DNA from: Amycolatopsis sp. NBRC 101858
GTDB taxonomy: Bacteria; Actinomycetota; Actinomycetes; Mycobacteriales; Pseudonocardiaceae
Reading direction: 5' to 3'
Assembly: GCF_030269325.1 (NCBI RefSeq)
Contig: NZ_BSTD01000003.1
Coordinates: 372,001-436,000, forward strand
DNA length: 64,000 nt
This document shows positions 27,177 to 34,894 of the stretch, piece by piece. The position numbers and the translations under genes are program-made. The notes beneath the pieces are model-generated. The model searched no databases. It saw nothing but the letters and a program-made list of their open reading frames with translations, and was not told where the DNA came from. Every line of letters starts with the position of its first letter. The first letter of the stretch is position 1.

Positions 27177-28612
27177 TCCGGCAGGTCCGCTCCTGGCTGG
27201 CCGGGCTGAGGCCCCGGCTGGTCGCCGCGTTCGCGGTCATCATGATCCTCGGCGCCACCGCCGCGGCCGGCGCGAGCTACGTCTCCGCGCGCAACGCCAT
27301 CCTCAAGGGCATCCAGGACCAGACGATGCTGAAGCTGCGCGACCAGATCGTCGCGTACCTGCCGACCGTGTCGCTGCCGCCGTCCCAGGCCACGCTCGAC
27401 GCGTTCGCCTCCGCGCTCAAGCCCAGCGGCGCGCTGGTCGTCTACCACGACCTGTACTCGTCTTCGGGCATGTCACCGGACCAGGTGCCCGCCGAGCTGC
27501 GCCAGGCCGTGACGACCAGCACGTACACGCAGTTCCAGCGGGTCGACGCCCACGGCTTCCCCTTGTTCTTCGTGGGGATCCCGGTGCAGTCCGCGACCGG
27601 CTCCACGACCGGCCTCGAGGTCTACGCGATGGCTTCGCTGGACCAGCAGCAGGCCGCGATCGACGAACTGGCCCGCCAGGCCTGGCTGGTCTCCGCGCTC
27701 GCGCTGCCGTTCGCGGTGGGGGTGGCCCTGCTGGCCGCGCGGCAGGTGCTGCGGCCGGTCCGCGCGCTGAACACCGCCGCGGACCAGCTCGGCCGGGGAC
27801 GGCTCGACGTCCGGCTGCGCGCCAAGGGCTCCGACGAGCTCGCGCAGCTGGTCACGACGTTCAACCACACCGCGGCGGAGCTGGAGCGCACGGTCGGCAC
27901 GCTGCGCGCGATGGAGGCCGACGCGCGGCGGTTCGTCGCCGACGTCTCGCACGAGCTGCGGACGCCGCTGGCCGCGATGAACGCCGTCACCGACGTCCTC
28001 GACGAGGACGCCGGCCAGCTGCCGGCGGACACCGCGGTCGCCGCCCGGCTGGTGTCGGCGGAAACGAAACGGCTGACCCGGCTGGTGCAGGACCTGATCG
28101 AGATCTCCCGGTTCGACGCCGGCCGGGCCGAGCTGCGCCGGGAGGAGCTGGACGTCGCCGCCGCCGTCACCGACACCCTCGCCGCACGCGGGTGGGAACC
28201 CGGTTCCGAAAACTCCACGGACGCCGCCGTGGTCGCCGACCTGCCGCCCGGCATCACGGCCGCGCTCGACCGGCGGCGGCTGGACATCGTCGTGGCGAAC
28301 CTCGTCGGCAACGCGCTGCGGCACGGCGCGCCCCCGGTCGAGGTGGTGCTGCGGGCGGAGGGCGGCGACGTCGTGCTGGCCGTCACCGACCACGGGCCGG
28401 GCATCCCCGCCGAGGTGCTGCCCCGGATCTTCGACCGCTTCGCCAAGGCGGACACGGCCCGGGCGCGGTCCGAGGGCAGCGGGCTCGGGCTGTCCATCGC
28501 GCGCGAGAACGCGCGGTTGCACGGCGGCGACATCGTCGCGGCGAACACCGGCACGGGTGCTCGCTTCGAGCTGCGCCTGCCCCGGGTGGCCCGGTCCGAG
28601 GAGGCGCGGTGA
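27173..28612 (+). CDS. HAMP-containing sensor histidine kinase
   Basis: The 479-residue protein has a membrane helix at about residues 16-36, an extracellular sensor domain to about residue 170, a second helix, and a HAMP domain (RPVRALNTAADQLGRGRLDV). HisKA follows with VSHELRTPL (His260), then HATPase_c with NLVGNALRHGA, TDHGPGIP and GSGLGLSIAREN. The start is a GTG overlapping the regulator stop. It phosphorylates the preceding response regulator. The extracellular part probably senses envelope stress or a ligand. Confidence 0.92.
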   Translation: MIRQVRSWLAGLRPRLVAAFAVIMILGATAAAGASYVSARNAILKGIQDQTMLKLRDQIVAYLPTVSLPPSQATLDAFASALKPSGALVVYHDLYSSSGMSPDQVPAELRQAVTTSTYTQFQRVDAHGFPLFFVGIPVQSATGSTTGLEVYAMASLDQQQAAIDELARQAWLVSALALPFAVGVALLAARQVLRPVRALNTAADQLGRGRLDVRLRAKGSDELAQLVTTFNHTAAELERTVGTLRAMEADARRFVADVSHELRTPLAAMNAVTDVLDEDAGQLPADTAVAARLVSAETKRLTRLVQDLIEISRFDAGRAELRREELDVAAAVTDTLAARGWEPGSENSTDAAVVADLPPGITAALDRRRLDIVVANLVGNALRHGAPPVEVVLRAEGGDVVLAVTDHGPGIPAEVLPRIFDRFAKADTARARSEGSGLGLSIARENARLHGGDIVAANTGTGARFELRLPRVARSEEAR

Positions 28613-29100
28613 AGAAGCTCTTCGTCCTGGTCGTGCTGCTGCTGGTGAGCGCGTGCGGCGTCAAACCGACGGGCGTCGTCCCGGCCGGGCCGGCGCCGAC
28701 GCTGCGCAACACCACCGGCAGCGGACGCGGCACCGACGTGATCCTCTACCTCGTCATCGACGGCCGGGTGGCCCCGGTTACGCGATCGACCGGTGGTGGC
28801 AGCGTGAGCGTCGAGACGGCACTGTCGTTGCTGCTGGCCGGACCGACGTCCAGCGAAGCGGCCGACGGGTACGTTTCGGCCCTCCCCCGCCAGACCGCGC
28901 CGATCGCATTGGCCCCCGGCCCGCCTACGACGATCAGCTTCCCGTTCCCGCTGAAGTCCATTGCCGCAGTCGGCATCAACCAGCTGGTCTGCACGGCGGT
29001 CGCGGCGCTGGCGACCGACGGGCAGTACTCGAACGACGGCACGATCTCGATCTCCGGAACGGACGTCCAGCTGCCGTACCAGACGTGCCAAGCGTTCTGA
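28609..29100 (+). CDS. Secreted lipoprotein of the two-component operon
   Basis: The 163-residue protein starts at a GTG overlapping the kinase TGA. It has a lipoprotein signal MKKLFVLVVLLLVSACG with lipobox VSAC (Cys16). The mature part is ~145 residues and resembles GerMN-type domains (VILYLVIDG, SVETALSLLLAGP, SISGTDVQL). It is translationally coupled to the kinase, so it may modulate the sensor from outside, as lipoproteins do in AfsQ3 and CseA systems. This role is inferred from gene order. Confidence 0.8.
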   Translation: MKKLFVLVVLLLVSACGVKPTGVVPAGPAPTLRNTTGSGRGTDVILYLVIDGRVAPVTRSTGGGSVSVETALSLLLAGPTSSEAADGYVSALPRQTAPIALAPGPPTTISFPFPLKSIAAVGINQLVCTAVAALATDGQYSNDGTISISGTDVQLPYQTCQAF

Positions 29101-29107
29101 GCACTGT

Positions 29108-29968
29108 CTACTGTGGACCCTCGGGTGCCGTGGCCGAGGCGACGAAGATCGGGATGGCCAGGAAGAACCGACCCGCCGCGGCCCGCGCCGACTGCTCCCG
29201 CAGCCAAGCATCGATCGGCGCCCGCGATGCGACGCCGGCGTCCCTGGCCGCCGCGGCGAGGCCGTCCAGCAGGGGCAGGAAGCTGCCGCCGGTGTCGACC
29301 ATCGTCCTGACCTCGACGGCGACCTCGGTGAACCCGGCGTCGACGAGCAAGGTGCGGTACTGCCGGGCCGCGCGAGGGCCCGCGACCACGTCGGCGCGGG
29401 CGTGGACGATCGCGCGGGTCAGGGCCGGCCGGTCCGAGTCGAGCACGAGGGTGTCCCAGTCCTGCCCGCACAGCACGGCCCGGCCCCCGGGAGCCAGCAC
29501 CCGCCGGGCCTCCACAACGGCCGCCGCCGGATCGGCCAGCTCGTGCAGCACCTTGTCGGCGCGATAGCCGCGGAACTCCCCGTCGCCGAAGGGCAGCCGG
29601 AGCAGGTCGGCCTCGACGAACCCCGCCGCCGCGCGAGATTCGCCGGCCGGGGCGCGACCTGCAGCCCCAGGTTCACCGACCGGAGCGCGAGCCGCCGAGG
29701 GCGAGCCCACCTGCCGAGCGGATGGCGCGGACCCTCCGGCACCGCGCGCCCGTGCCGCAGCCAGCATCCCCGGGTCGCGATCCACCCCCACCGCGCGCAC
29801 CCCGCGGCCGCACAGCTCCGCGACCGCCCGTCCAGCACCGCACCCGACGTCCAAGACCCGGTCGCCCGGCCGGCATCTCAGCAGCTCGTACGTCGCTTCG
29901 CGCAGCTCGCCCGCCCCTGGGAGTTCGTCGGCCCGGTCGAGGCGGGCGAGCAGCTGTTCGGTCGTCAT
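29108..29968 (-). CDS. Class I SAM-dependent methyltransferase with low-complexity insert
   Basis: The 286-residue protein has the Rossmann methyltransferase motifs: VLDVGCGAGRAVAEL (SAM binding), VGVDRDPGML, then FVEADLLRLPF and VLHELADPAAAV. Between motif II and FVEADL sits an Ala/Gly/Pro/Ser-rich insert of about 35 residues not usual in the family. ATG 29968 is used. A MerR-type promoter with a SoxR-like box lies just upstream and its expected transcription start is within a few bases of this ATG, so the mRNA may be leaderless. The substrate is unknown, possibly a redox-cycling metabolite. Confidence 0.85.
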   Translation of the reverse strand: MTTEQLLARLDRADELPGAGELREATYELLRCRPGDRVLDVGCGAGRAVAELCGRGVRAVGVDRDPGMLAAARARGAGGSAPSARQVGSPSAARAPVGEPGAAGRAPAGESRAAAGFVEADLLRLPFGDGEFRGYRADKVLHELADPAAAVVEARRVLAPGGRAVLCGQDWDTLVLDSDRPALTRAIVHARADVVAGPRAARQYRTLLVDAGFTEVAVEVRTMVDTGGSFLPLLDGLAAAARDAGVASRAPIDAWLREQSARAAAGRFFLAIPIFVASATAPEGPQ

Positions 29969-29975
29969 GCTCGCC

Positions 29976-30006
29976 ATCGTCGGCCTTCAAGCCGACCTGA
30001 AGTCAA
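29976..30006 (-). promoter_or_regulatory. SoxR-type promoter with box at 29985-30002 for the methyltransferase
   Basis: On the minus strand, TTGACT (30001-30006) and GACGAT (29976-29981) are separated by 19 bp, the long spacer of MerR/SoxR-activated promoters. Between them is the box CTTCAAG-CCGA-CCTGAAG (29985-30002), with 7-bp arms differing at one paired position. The layout matches that upstream of the FMN reductase. Confidence 0.75.
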
Positions 30007-30596
30007 GCTCCGGGGTACGGTCGGGCCGTCCTGGCCTCCGTCAGCGACCGGGCCCACCAGCCCAGCTGGTCGAGCATCACCTTCGCCGCGACCGACGCCG
30101 CCTCGTCCGTCGGCTGCCCGTCCGGCCCGAAGCGGGCGTGGGCGCCGTGGAAGCTGACCGTGTCGCGGATCGTCACCGCGTGGAGCTCGGCGAAGACCGC
30201 CCTCAGGTGCTCGACCGCGCGCAGGCCACCCGACATCCCGCCGTACGACACGAACGCGACCGGCTTGGCCGTCCACTCCGTGCGGTGCCAGTCGATCGCA
30301 TTCTTCAACGAGGCCGGATAGCTGTGGTTGTACTCCGGGGTGACCACGACGAACGCGTCCGCCGCGAGCAGCCGCGGCGTCACCTTCGCGATCTCGGCCA
30401 CGACCGCCGCCGACGGCACCGAGCCGAACGCCGGCAGCGCCAGCGGCAGCTCCGGCTCGGCGAGGTCGACGACGTCGACCTCGAACCCGCCGTGGTCGCC
30501 CGCGACGCCGGCCAGCCAGTCCGCCACCACCGGGCCGAACCGTCCTTCCCGGACACTTCCCACGATCACCGCGACCCGCACGGGAGCTTCGGACAC
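30003..30596 (-). CDS. NADPH-dependent FMN reductase
   Basis: The 197-residue flavodoxin-like protein has the FMN phosphate loop GSVREGRFG and TPEYNHSYPASLKNAIDW near residue 83, as in the NADPH-dependent FMN reductase family. It reduces flavins or quinones and belongs to known SoxR regulons in actinobacteria. AGGAGG precedes the GTG. It is divergent from soxR across 98 bp with a SoxR box between, so SoxR activation is likely. Its stop codon abuts the box controlling the methyltransferase. Confidence 0.9.
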   Translation of the reverse strand: MSEAPVRVAVIVGSVREGRFGPVVADWLAGVAGDHGGFEVDVVDLAEPELPLALPAFGSVPSAAVVAEIAKVTPRLLAADAFVVVTPEYNHSYPASLKNAIDWHRTEWTAKPVAFVSYGGMSGGLRAVEHLRAVFAELHAVTIRDTVSFHGAHARFGPDGQPTDEAASVAAKVMLDQLGWWARSLTEARTARPYPGA

Positions 30597-30636
30597 ACTT
30601 CCTCCTTGGCACAGCGGCGTTGTTGCCGTCCGGCCC

Positions 30637-30667
30637 AGGATCAGACCTCAAGCTCGCTTGAAGTCAA
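30637..30667 (-). promoter_or_regulatory. SoxR box and MerR-type promoter for the FMN reductase
   Basis: CCTCAAG-CTCG-CTTGAAG at 30646-30663 matches the known SoxR box of enteric bacteria and Streptomyces. In the minus orientation the -35 TTGACT (30662-30667) and -10 GATCCT (30637-30642) are separated by 19 bp, the length that SoxR must untwist to activate transcription. The transcript would have a leader of about 35 bases with AGGAGG. Confidence 0.88.
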
Positions 30668-30694
30668 GTGCGCGGCTGTGGTTGGCTGGGAAGC

Positions 30695-31174
30695 ATGGTC
30701 AACGCCACCGCCCGGACGCTGCCCGATCTCACCGTCGGCGAACTCTCCCGGCGCAGCGGCGTACCCGCGTCGGCGCTGCGGTTCTACGAGGACGAAGGCC
30801 TCATCCGCAGCCGCCGCACCGCCGGCAACCAGCGCCGCTACTGCCGGGACGCGCTGCGGCGGGTGACCTTCATCCGGATGTCCCAGCGGGTCGGGATGCC
30901 GCTGTCGACGATCCGCGAAGTGCTCGCCCTGCTGCCCGACGACCGCACGCCGACGCGAGCCGACTGGGCGAGGATCTCGCAGTGCTGGCAGGAAGACCTG
31001 AACGCGCGGATCCGGCAGATGGAACAGCTGCGCGACCAGCTCACCGACTGCATCGGCTGCGGCTGCATGTCCCTGGCCAAGTGCCGGCTCGCCAACCCGG
31101 GCGACCGGCTCGGCGCCGACGGGCCCGGCCCGCAGCGGCTGGCCGACCACCGCAGCGAAGGCTATGAAGACTAG
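30695..31174 (+). CDS. soxR: SoxR redox-sensing MerR-family regulator
   Basis: The 159-residue protein has the MerR helix-turn-helix (LTVGELSRRSGVPASALRFYE), the long coiled-coil helix, and the [2Fe-2S] cysteine motif CIGCGCMSLAKC (CxxCxCx5C) near the C-terminus, which defines SoxR. It activates target genes when oxidised by redox-cycling compounds. ATG 30695 (MVNATART) is used, as an upstream in-frame ATG would put the box close to codon 1. Both SoxR boxes nearby are candidates for its regulon. Its stop shares CTAG with the DinB gene. Confidence 0.93.
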   Translation: MVNATARTLPDLTVGELSRRSGVPASALRFYEDEGLIRSRRTAGNQRRYCRDALRRVTFIRMSQRVGMPLSTIREVLALLPDDRTPTRADWARISQCWQEDLNARIRQMEQLRDQLTDCIGCGCMSLAKCRLANPGDRLGADGPGPQRLADHRSEGYED

Positions 31175-31680
31175 CGGCGCTCCAGCACGCCGCGGACGAA
31201 CATCGCCTGCCCGGCGTGCTGGATGTCGTCGTCGAGGACGCTGACGAGCCGCACCCCCAGCGAAACCGGCGGGTCCCAGGCCTCGTCGACGATCCGGTCG
31301 AGCGCCGGCTCGTCGAGCCCCCGGAGGAACCGGACGGTCTGCTCGTGCACGGCGTCGTAGTACCCGGTGAGCAGGTCCGGCTTGTCGACCCGGACCGCTT
31401 CGACGTCGGCCGGGCGGTGCCCGAAGCCGATGTCGCCCGCCGGGAACGGGAGGCCGAACCGCGAAAGCCAGTCCTGGCCGGTCCACACCTGCTCGGTCCC
31501 GGCCACGTCGGAGACGTGGTCGTCCTGGACCCGGGTCAGGTGCCACACCAGCCAGGCGATCGAGTTGGCGCCGTCGTCCAGCCGGGTCCGGAGCTGCTCG
31601 GCGGTGAGCCCTGCCACCGCCGCGTGCACGTTCTCCCGGACCCGGCCGAACCCGTCGACGAGCAGATCGGCCACGTTCAT
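31171..31680 (-). CDS. DinB-family (DUF664) metal-binding protein
   Basis: The 169-residue protein has a four-helix-bundle DinB pattern with His positions in LVWHLTRVQDDHV and DDIQHAGQAMFVRG. Proteins of this fold include mycothiol-dependent enzymes in actinobacteria, but a particular reaction is not shown. GGGAGG lies six bases before ATG 31680; an upstream ATG at 31710 is less likely. It is convergent with soxR through CTAG. Confidence 0.85.
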   Translation of the reverse strand: MNVADLLVDGFGRVRENVHAAVAGLTAEQLRTRLDDGANSIAWLVWHLTRVQDDHVSDVAGTEQVWTGQDWLSRFGLPFPAGDIGFGHRPADVEAVRVDKPDLLTGYYDAVHEQTVRFLRGLDEPALDRIVDEAWDPPVSLGVRLVSVLDDDIQHAGQAMFVRGVLERR

Positions 31681-31751
31681 CGGCTGCCTCCCGTTGCTGA
31701 ACCCGTTCACCGGCGTGCTACCCGATCATGCCCGCCGGCAAACGGATCCGG

Positions 31752-32285
31752 CTAGCGCGGCAGCAGCTGGTCGAAGAACGAACGGTAGCGGCGCAGCGCC
31801 ACGCGCAGGTCCTCGGTGGCCGGTTCGCCGTGCCGCCACTGGCCTTCCAGCTCGCCCTTGTGCTCGGCGAAGGTGGTGGCCAGCGCGCTGATCACGGCGG
31901 CGACCAGCTCGTCGGCCTCGCGAACCGACTGCTGGGGGTCGTCGACGAACCCGGTCTGGATGTTCTGCCAGCGGTCCCGGAAGCCGGTGACCTTGTCCTC
32001 GTCGATGAGCGGCGGAGCCTCGACGTCGCCGCCCGACTTCGCGGGTGCGGCGGCGGGTGCGGTGTCCGTGCGGGTGGTCTCGGCGGCCGGCTGGGCCGAC
32101 GCGGAAGCCAGGTCCGCCGTGCTCAGGTTCTGGTCGCCATCGCGGTTGCCGTCGTAGGTCTCGTCGGTGCCCGGCTCGCGGAAGTCGGCGTGCTCCCCGG
32201 GGACTCCGGCGGTGTCCGGCTCGCGGACGTCGTCGGCGAAGTCGTCATCGTGGTCGGTGCCGTGCCGGGTCAGGTGCTCGGTCAT
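31752..32285 (-). CDS. Soluble protein of unknown function, paralogue of the upstream membrane-anchored protein
   Basis: The 177-residue protein has an acidic, disordered N-terminus (HDDDFADDV, repeated Asp/Glu/Pro). Its C-terminal domain has GFRDRWQNIQTGFVDDP and EDLRVALRRYRSFFDQLLPR. The same segments occur in the upstream protein (VQEKFVDEP and EDLRDAMVRYRTVFEDLL). The two genes are separated by 2 bp and form an operon. There is no membrane helix. The family is not one I can name. Confidence 0.75.
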   Translation of the reverse strand: MTEHLTRHGTDHDDDFADDVREPDTAGVPGEHADFREPGTDETYDGNRDGDQNLSTADLASASAQPAAETTRTDTAPAAAPAKSGGDVEAPPLIDEDKVTGFRDRWQNIQTGFVDDPQQSVREADELVAAVISALATTFAEHKGELEGQWRHGEPATEDLRVALRRYRSFFDQLLPR

Positions 32286-32287
32286 GG

Positions 32288-32980
32288 TCAGCGTCCTCCG
32301 TTCCACTCGGTCCGCGGCTGCGCGGACGCCTGGTGTTCCTGGTGCCCGGTCTCGGGGGTCTCGTGGACCTCGAGCCGGTCGTCGTCGCGGTCGCGCCCGT
32401 TGCGGTCGTGCCCGTTGCGACGGTCGTGGTGGTCGTGCTGCCGGTCGTCGTCCGCGCCGTCGGTCAGCAGGTCCTCGAAGACGGTGCGGTAGCGGACCAT
32501 CGCGTCGCGAAGGTCCTCAGTGGACGCTCCGTCGCTCTTCTGCTGCGTGGTGTGCGCGGCGCGGTAGTGCTCGAGGGTCTTGGCGTGCCGCACGGAAAGA
32601 TCGGCGACCTGCTGCTCGTACCCCTCGGTGGGGTAGCCGCGCTCGCCCATCAGCGCGACGAGCAGGTGGTCCGCTTCGGCGACCGCGGTGGACGGCTCGT
32701 CGACGAACTTTTCCTGCACCTGCGCCCATTCCCGGGCGTAGCGCTCCCGCGCCGATGCCGACAGCGGGCGGATGTCGAACTCCTTGTGCCGGCGTTCGCG
32801 CTCGGCGAGTTCCCGTTGCGCGGCACGCGGGTTGTCGCTCTCCTCGACCGTCCGGTCGTACTCCGGGCCGAACCGCTGCTGCAGGCGCTTCCGCTGCATC
32901 TCTTGTGACACAAGCCAAATCACGGCGCCGAGCACCGCGACGGCCACGACGACGATCACGACGATCAGCCATGTGGGCAT
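32288..32980 (-). CDS. Single-pass membrane protein of unknown function with His/Asp-rich tail
   Basis: The 230-residue protein has a membrane helix at about residues 4-25 followed by a charged cytoplasmic domain containing REWAQVQEKFVDEPSTAVAE and EDLRDAMVRYRTVFEDLL. The tail is rich in His, Asp and Arg (DDDRQHDHHDRRNGHDRNGR). An alternative TTG start two codons upstream has a better-placed AAGGAG. It is the first gene of a two-gene operon with the soluble paralogue, so the pair may be a membrane-tethered and a free version of the same domain. Confidence 0.75.
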   Translation of the reverse strand: MPTWLIVVIVVVAVAVLGAVIWLVSQEMQRKRLQQRFGPEYDRTVEESDNPRAAQRELAERERRHKEFDIRPLSASARERYAREWAQVQEKFVDEPSTAVAEADHLLVALMGERGYPTEGYEQQVADLSVRHAKTLEHYRAAHTTQQKSDGASTEDLRDAMVRYRTVFEDLLTDGADDDRQHDHHDRRNGHDRNGRDRDDDRLEVHETPETGHQEHQASAQPRTEWNGGR

Positions 32981-33126
32981 TGCCAAAACACTCCTTCACG
33001 GACGTCGCCCCCGACGCGTCCGGAGTTCCCGCGCGCCGGGCTCCGAAACCCGCCGAGACGCGCTCGACCTCGCGATTCGGCCGACCGGCGGCGCCAATAC
33101 GGCCGGATGCCGCGCCGGCCGCACGG

Positions 33127-33187
33127 GTGTAACGACGATAACACCGGAGCACTAGCGTCGTTACCATCGAAGTGCTATCGTCGATAA
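33127..33187. promoter_or_regulatory. Cluster of related AT-rich half-sites upstream of the SDR pair
   Basis: The gap upstream of the first SDR holds GTAACGACGATAAC (33129-33142), CTAGCGTCGTTAC (33153-33165) and CTATCGTCGATAAC (33175-33188), sharing TCGTCG/CGACGA-TAAC-like cores. The last contains the perfect palindrome TATCG-T-CGATA (33176-33186). Two copies are 22 bp apart. This looks like a repressor-binding region for the SDR operon; the regulator is not adjacent. Confidence 0.6.
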
Positions 33188-33239
33188 CAGAACGACGGAA
33201 GCGGTGATACAACCACCGCCCTGACCGGAAGAAGGAACC

Positions 33240-33980
33240 ATGAGCACCACCGGAACCCGCGTCGCGATCGTCACCGGCGGCTCCCGCGGCATCGGCCGCC
33301 AGGTCGCCGAGCGCCTGGCCGCCGACGGCATGGCGGTCGTCGTCAACTACGCCGGCAACGAGAAGGAGGCCCAGGCCGCCGTCGACGCCATCACCGAGCG
33401 CGGCGGGCAGGCGATCGCCGTCCGCGCCGACGTGGCCGATCCGGCCGCGGTCGCGGAGCTCTTCGACACCGCGGAGCGCACTTACGGCGGCGTCGACGTC
33501 GTCGCCCACCTGGCCGGCGTCATGAACGCGCCGACCCCGATCGCCGACACCGACTTCGACGTCCTCGACCGCGTGCACCGCACCAACATCCGCGGCACGT
33601 TCGCGGTGGCTCAGCAGGCCGCGAAGCGGGTGCGCGACGGCGGCGCGGTGATCACCACCTCGACGTCGGTGCTCGGGCTGAACCTGCCCGGCTACGGCAT
33701 CTACAACGCGACCAAGGGCGCGGTCGAGGCGATCACCATGATCCTGGCGCGCGAGCTGCGCGGCCGCGACATCACCGTGAACACCGTGGCCCCCGGTCCG
33801 ACCGCGACCGCGCTGTTCCTCGACGGCAAGGACGAAGAGACCATCGACCGGATGGCCAAGCAGCCGCCGCTCGAGCGGCTCGGGCAGCCCGAGGACATCG
33901 CCGAGGTCGTCGCGTTCCTGGCCGGCCCGGCCCGCTGGGTCAACGGCCAGGTGCTGCGCGCCAACGGCGGAATCGTCTGA
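33240..33980 (+). CDS. Short-chain dehydrogenase/reductase
   Basis: The 246-residue classical SDR has TGGSRGIG (cofactor loop), NAG-like AHLAGVMNAP, and the catalytic YGIYNATKG (YxxxK) near residue 155, preceded by TTSTSV. AGAAGGAACC precedes the ATG. The substrate is unknown. A second SDR follows after 29 bp on the same strand, so an operon is likely. Confidence 0.92.
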   Translation: MSTTGTRVAIVTGGSRGIGRQVAERLAADGMAVVVNYAGNEKEAQAAVDAITERGGQAIAVRADVADPAAVAELFDTAERTYGGVDVVAHLAGVMNAPTPIADTDFDVLDRVHRTNIRGTFAVAQQAAKRVRDGGAVITTSTSVLGLNLPGYGIYNATKGAVEAITMILARELRGRDITVNTVAPGPTATALFLDGKDEETIDRMAKQPPLERLGQPEDIAEVVAFLAGPARWVNGQVLRANGGIV

Positions 33981-34009
33981 GCACCCCTTCGAAGGCAAAG
34001 GACAGAGTC

Positions 34010-34894
34010 ATGATCATCGTCGTCACCGGCGCCTCCAGCGGGATCGGCGCCCTCTCCGCCCGGGCGCTGGCCCGGGCCGGCCACACCGTCTACGCGGGCA
34101 TGCGCGACACCGGCGGCCGCAACGCGCCGCAGGTCGAGGCGGCCGCCGCGTTCGCCCGCGAGCACGGCGCCGACCTGCGATCGGTCGAGCTCGACGTCTC
34201 CAGCCAGGACTCGGCCGACGCCGCCATCGAGCGGATCGTCGCCGAACAGGGCCGGCTGGACGTCGTCGTCCACAACGCCGGGCACATGGTGCTCGGCCCG
34301 GCCGAAGCGTTCACCCCCGAGCAGCTCGCCGAGCTGTACGACACCAACGCGATCGGTACCCAGCGCGTCAACCGCGCCGCCCTGCCCCACCTGCGCGCGC
34401 AACGCGACGGGCTGCTGGTGTGGGTGTCGAGCAGCAGCGTCCGCGGCGGCACCCCGCCCTACCTCGCGCCGTACTTCGCGGCGAAGGCGGCGATGGACAG
34501 CCTCGCCGTCTCCTACGCCGCCGAAGTGGCCCGCTTCGGCATCGACACCACGATCATCGTGCCGGGCGCGTTCACCTCGGGCACCAACCACTTCCCGAAC
34601 TCGGGGCACCCGGCCGACGAGGCCGTCGCGGCCGCCTACGAACAGCGGTACGCGGGGCTGGTGGACCACGTCGCGGAGAAGCTGGCCGCCATCACGCCCG
34701 CCGACGCCGACGTCGCGACGGTCGCCGACGAACTGGCGCGCGTGGTCGGCCTGCCGAAGGGCGAGCGGCCGTTCCGGGTGCACATCGACCCCTCCGACGA
34801 CGGCGGGTGGCTGGTCGCGGAGGTCGGCGACCGGATCCGGAGCGAGTTCCTGCGCCGGATCGACCTGGGTGACCTGCTCAGCCCGACCGTGTGA
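34010..34894 (+). CDS. Short-chain dehydrogenase/reductase with extended C-terminus
   Basis: The 294-residue SDR has TGASSGIGALSARAL at the N-terminus, NAGHMVLGPAE, and YFAAKAAMDSLAV (YxxxK). The C-terminal ~70 residues are longer than in the first SDR. It follows the 33240 gene by 29 bp. The last 17 bp overlap the convergent DUF6314 gene. Substrate unknown. Confidence 0.9.
   Translation: MIIVVTGASSGIGALSARALARAGHTVYAGMRDTGGRNAPQVEAAAAFAREHGADLRSVELDVSSQDSADAAIERIVAEQGRLDVVVHNAGHMVLGPAEAFTPEQLAELYDTNAIGTQRVNRAALPHLRAQRDGLLVWVSSSSVRGGTPPYLAPYFAAKAAMDSLAVSYAAEVARFGIDTTIIVPGAFTSGTNHFPNSGHPADEAVAAAYEQRYAGLVDHVAEKLAAITPADADVATVADELARVVGLPKGERPFRVHIDPSDDGGWLVAEVGDRIRSEFLRRIDLGDLLSPTV

Noticed and set aside
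32045..32908. Arg/Val-rich plus-strand open frames over the 31752-32980 operon
   Set aside because: They are out-of-frame shadows of the two minus-strand genes, with no recognisable domain or ribosome site.
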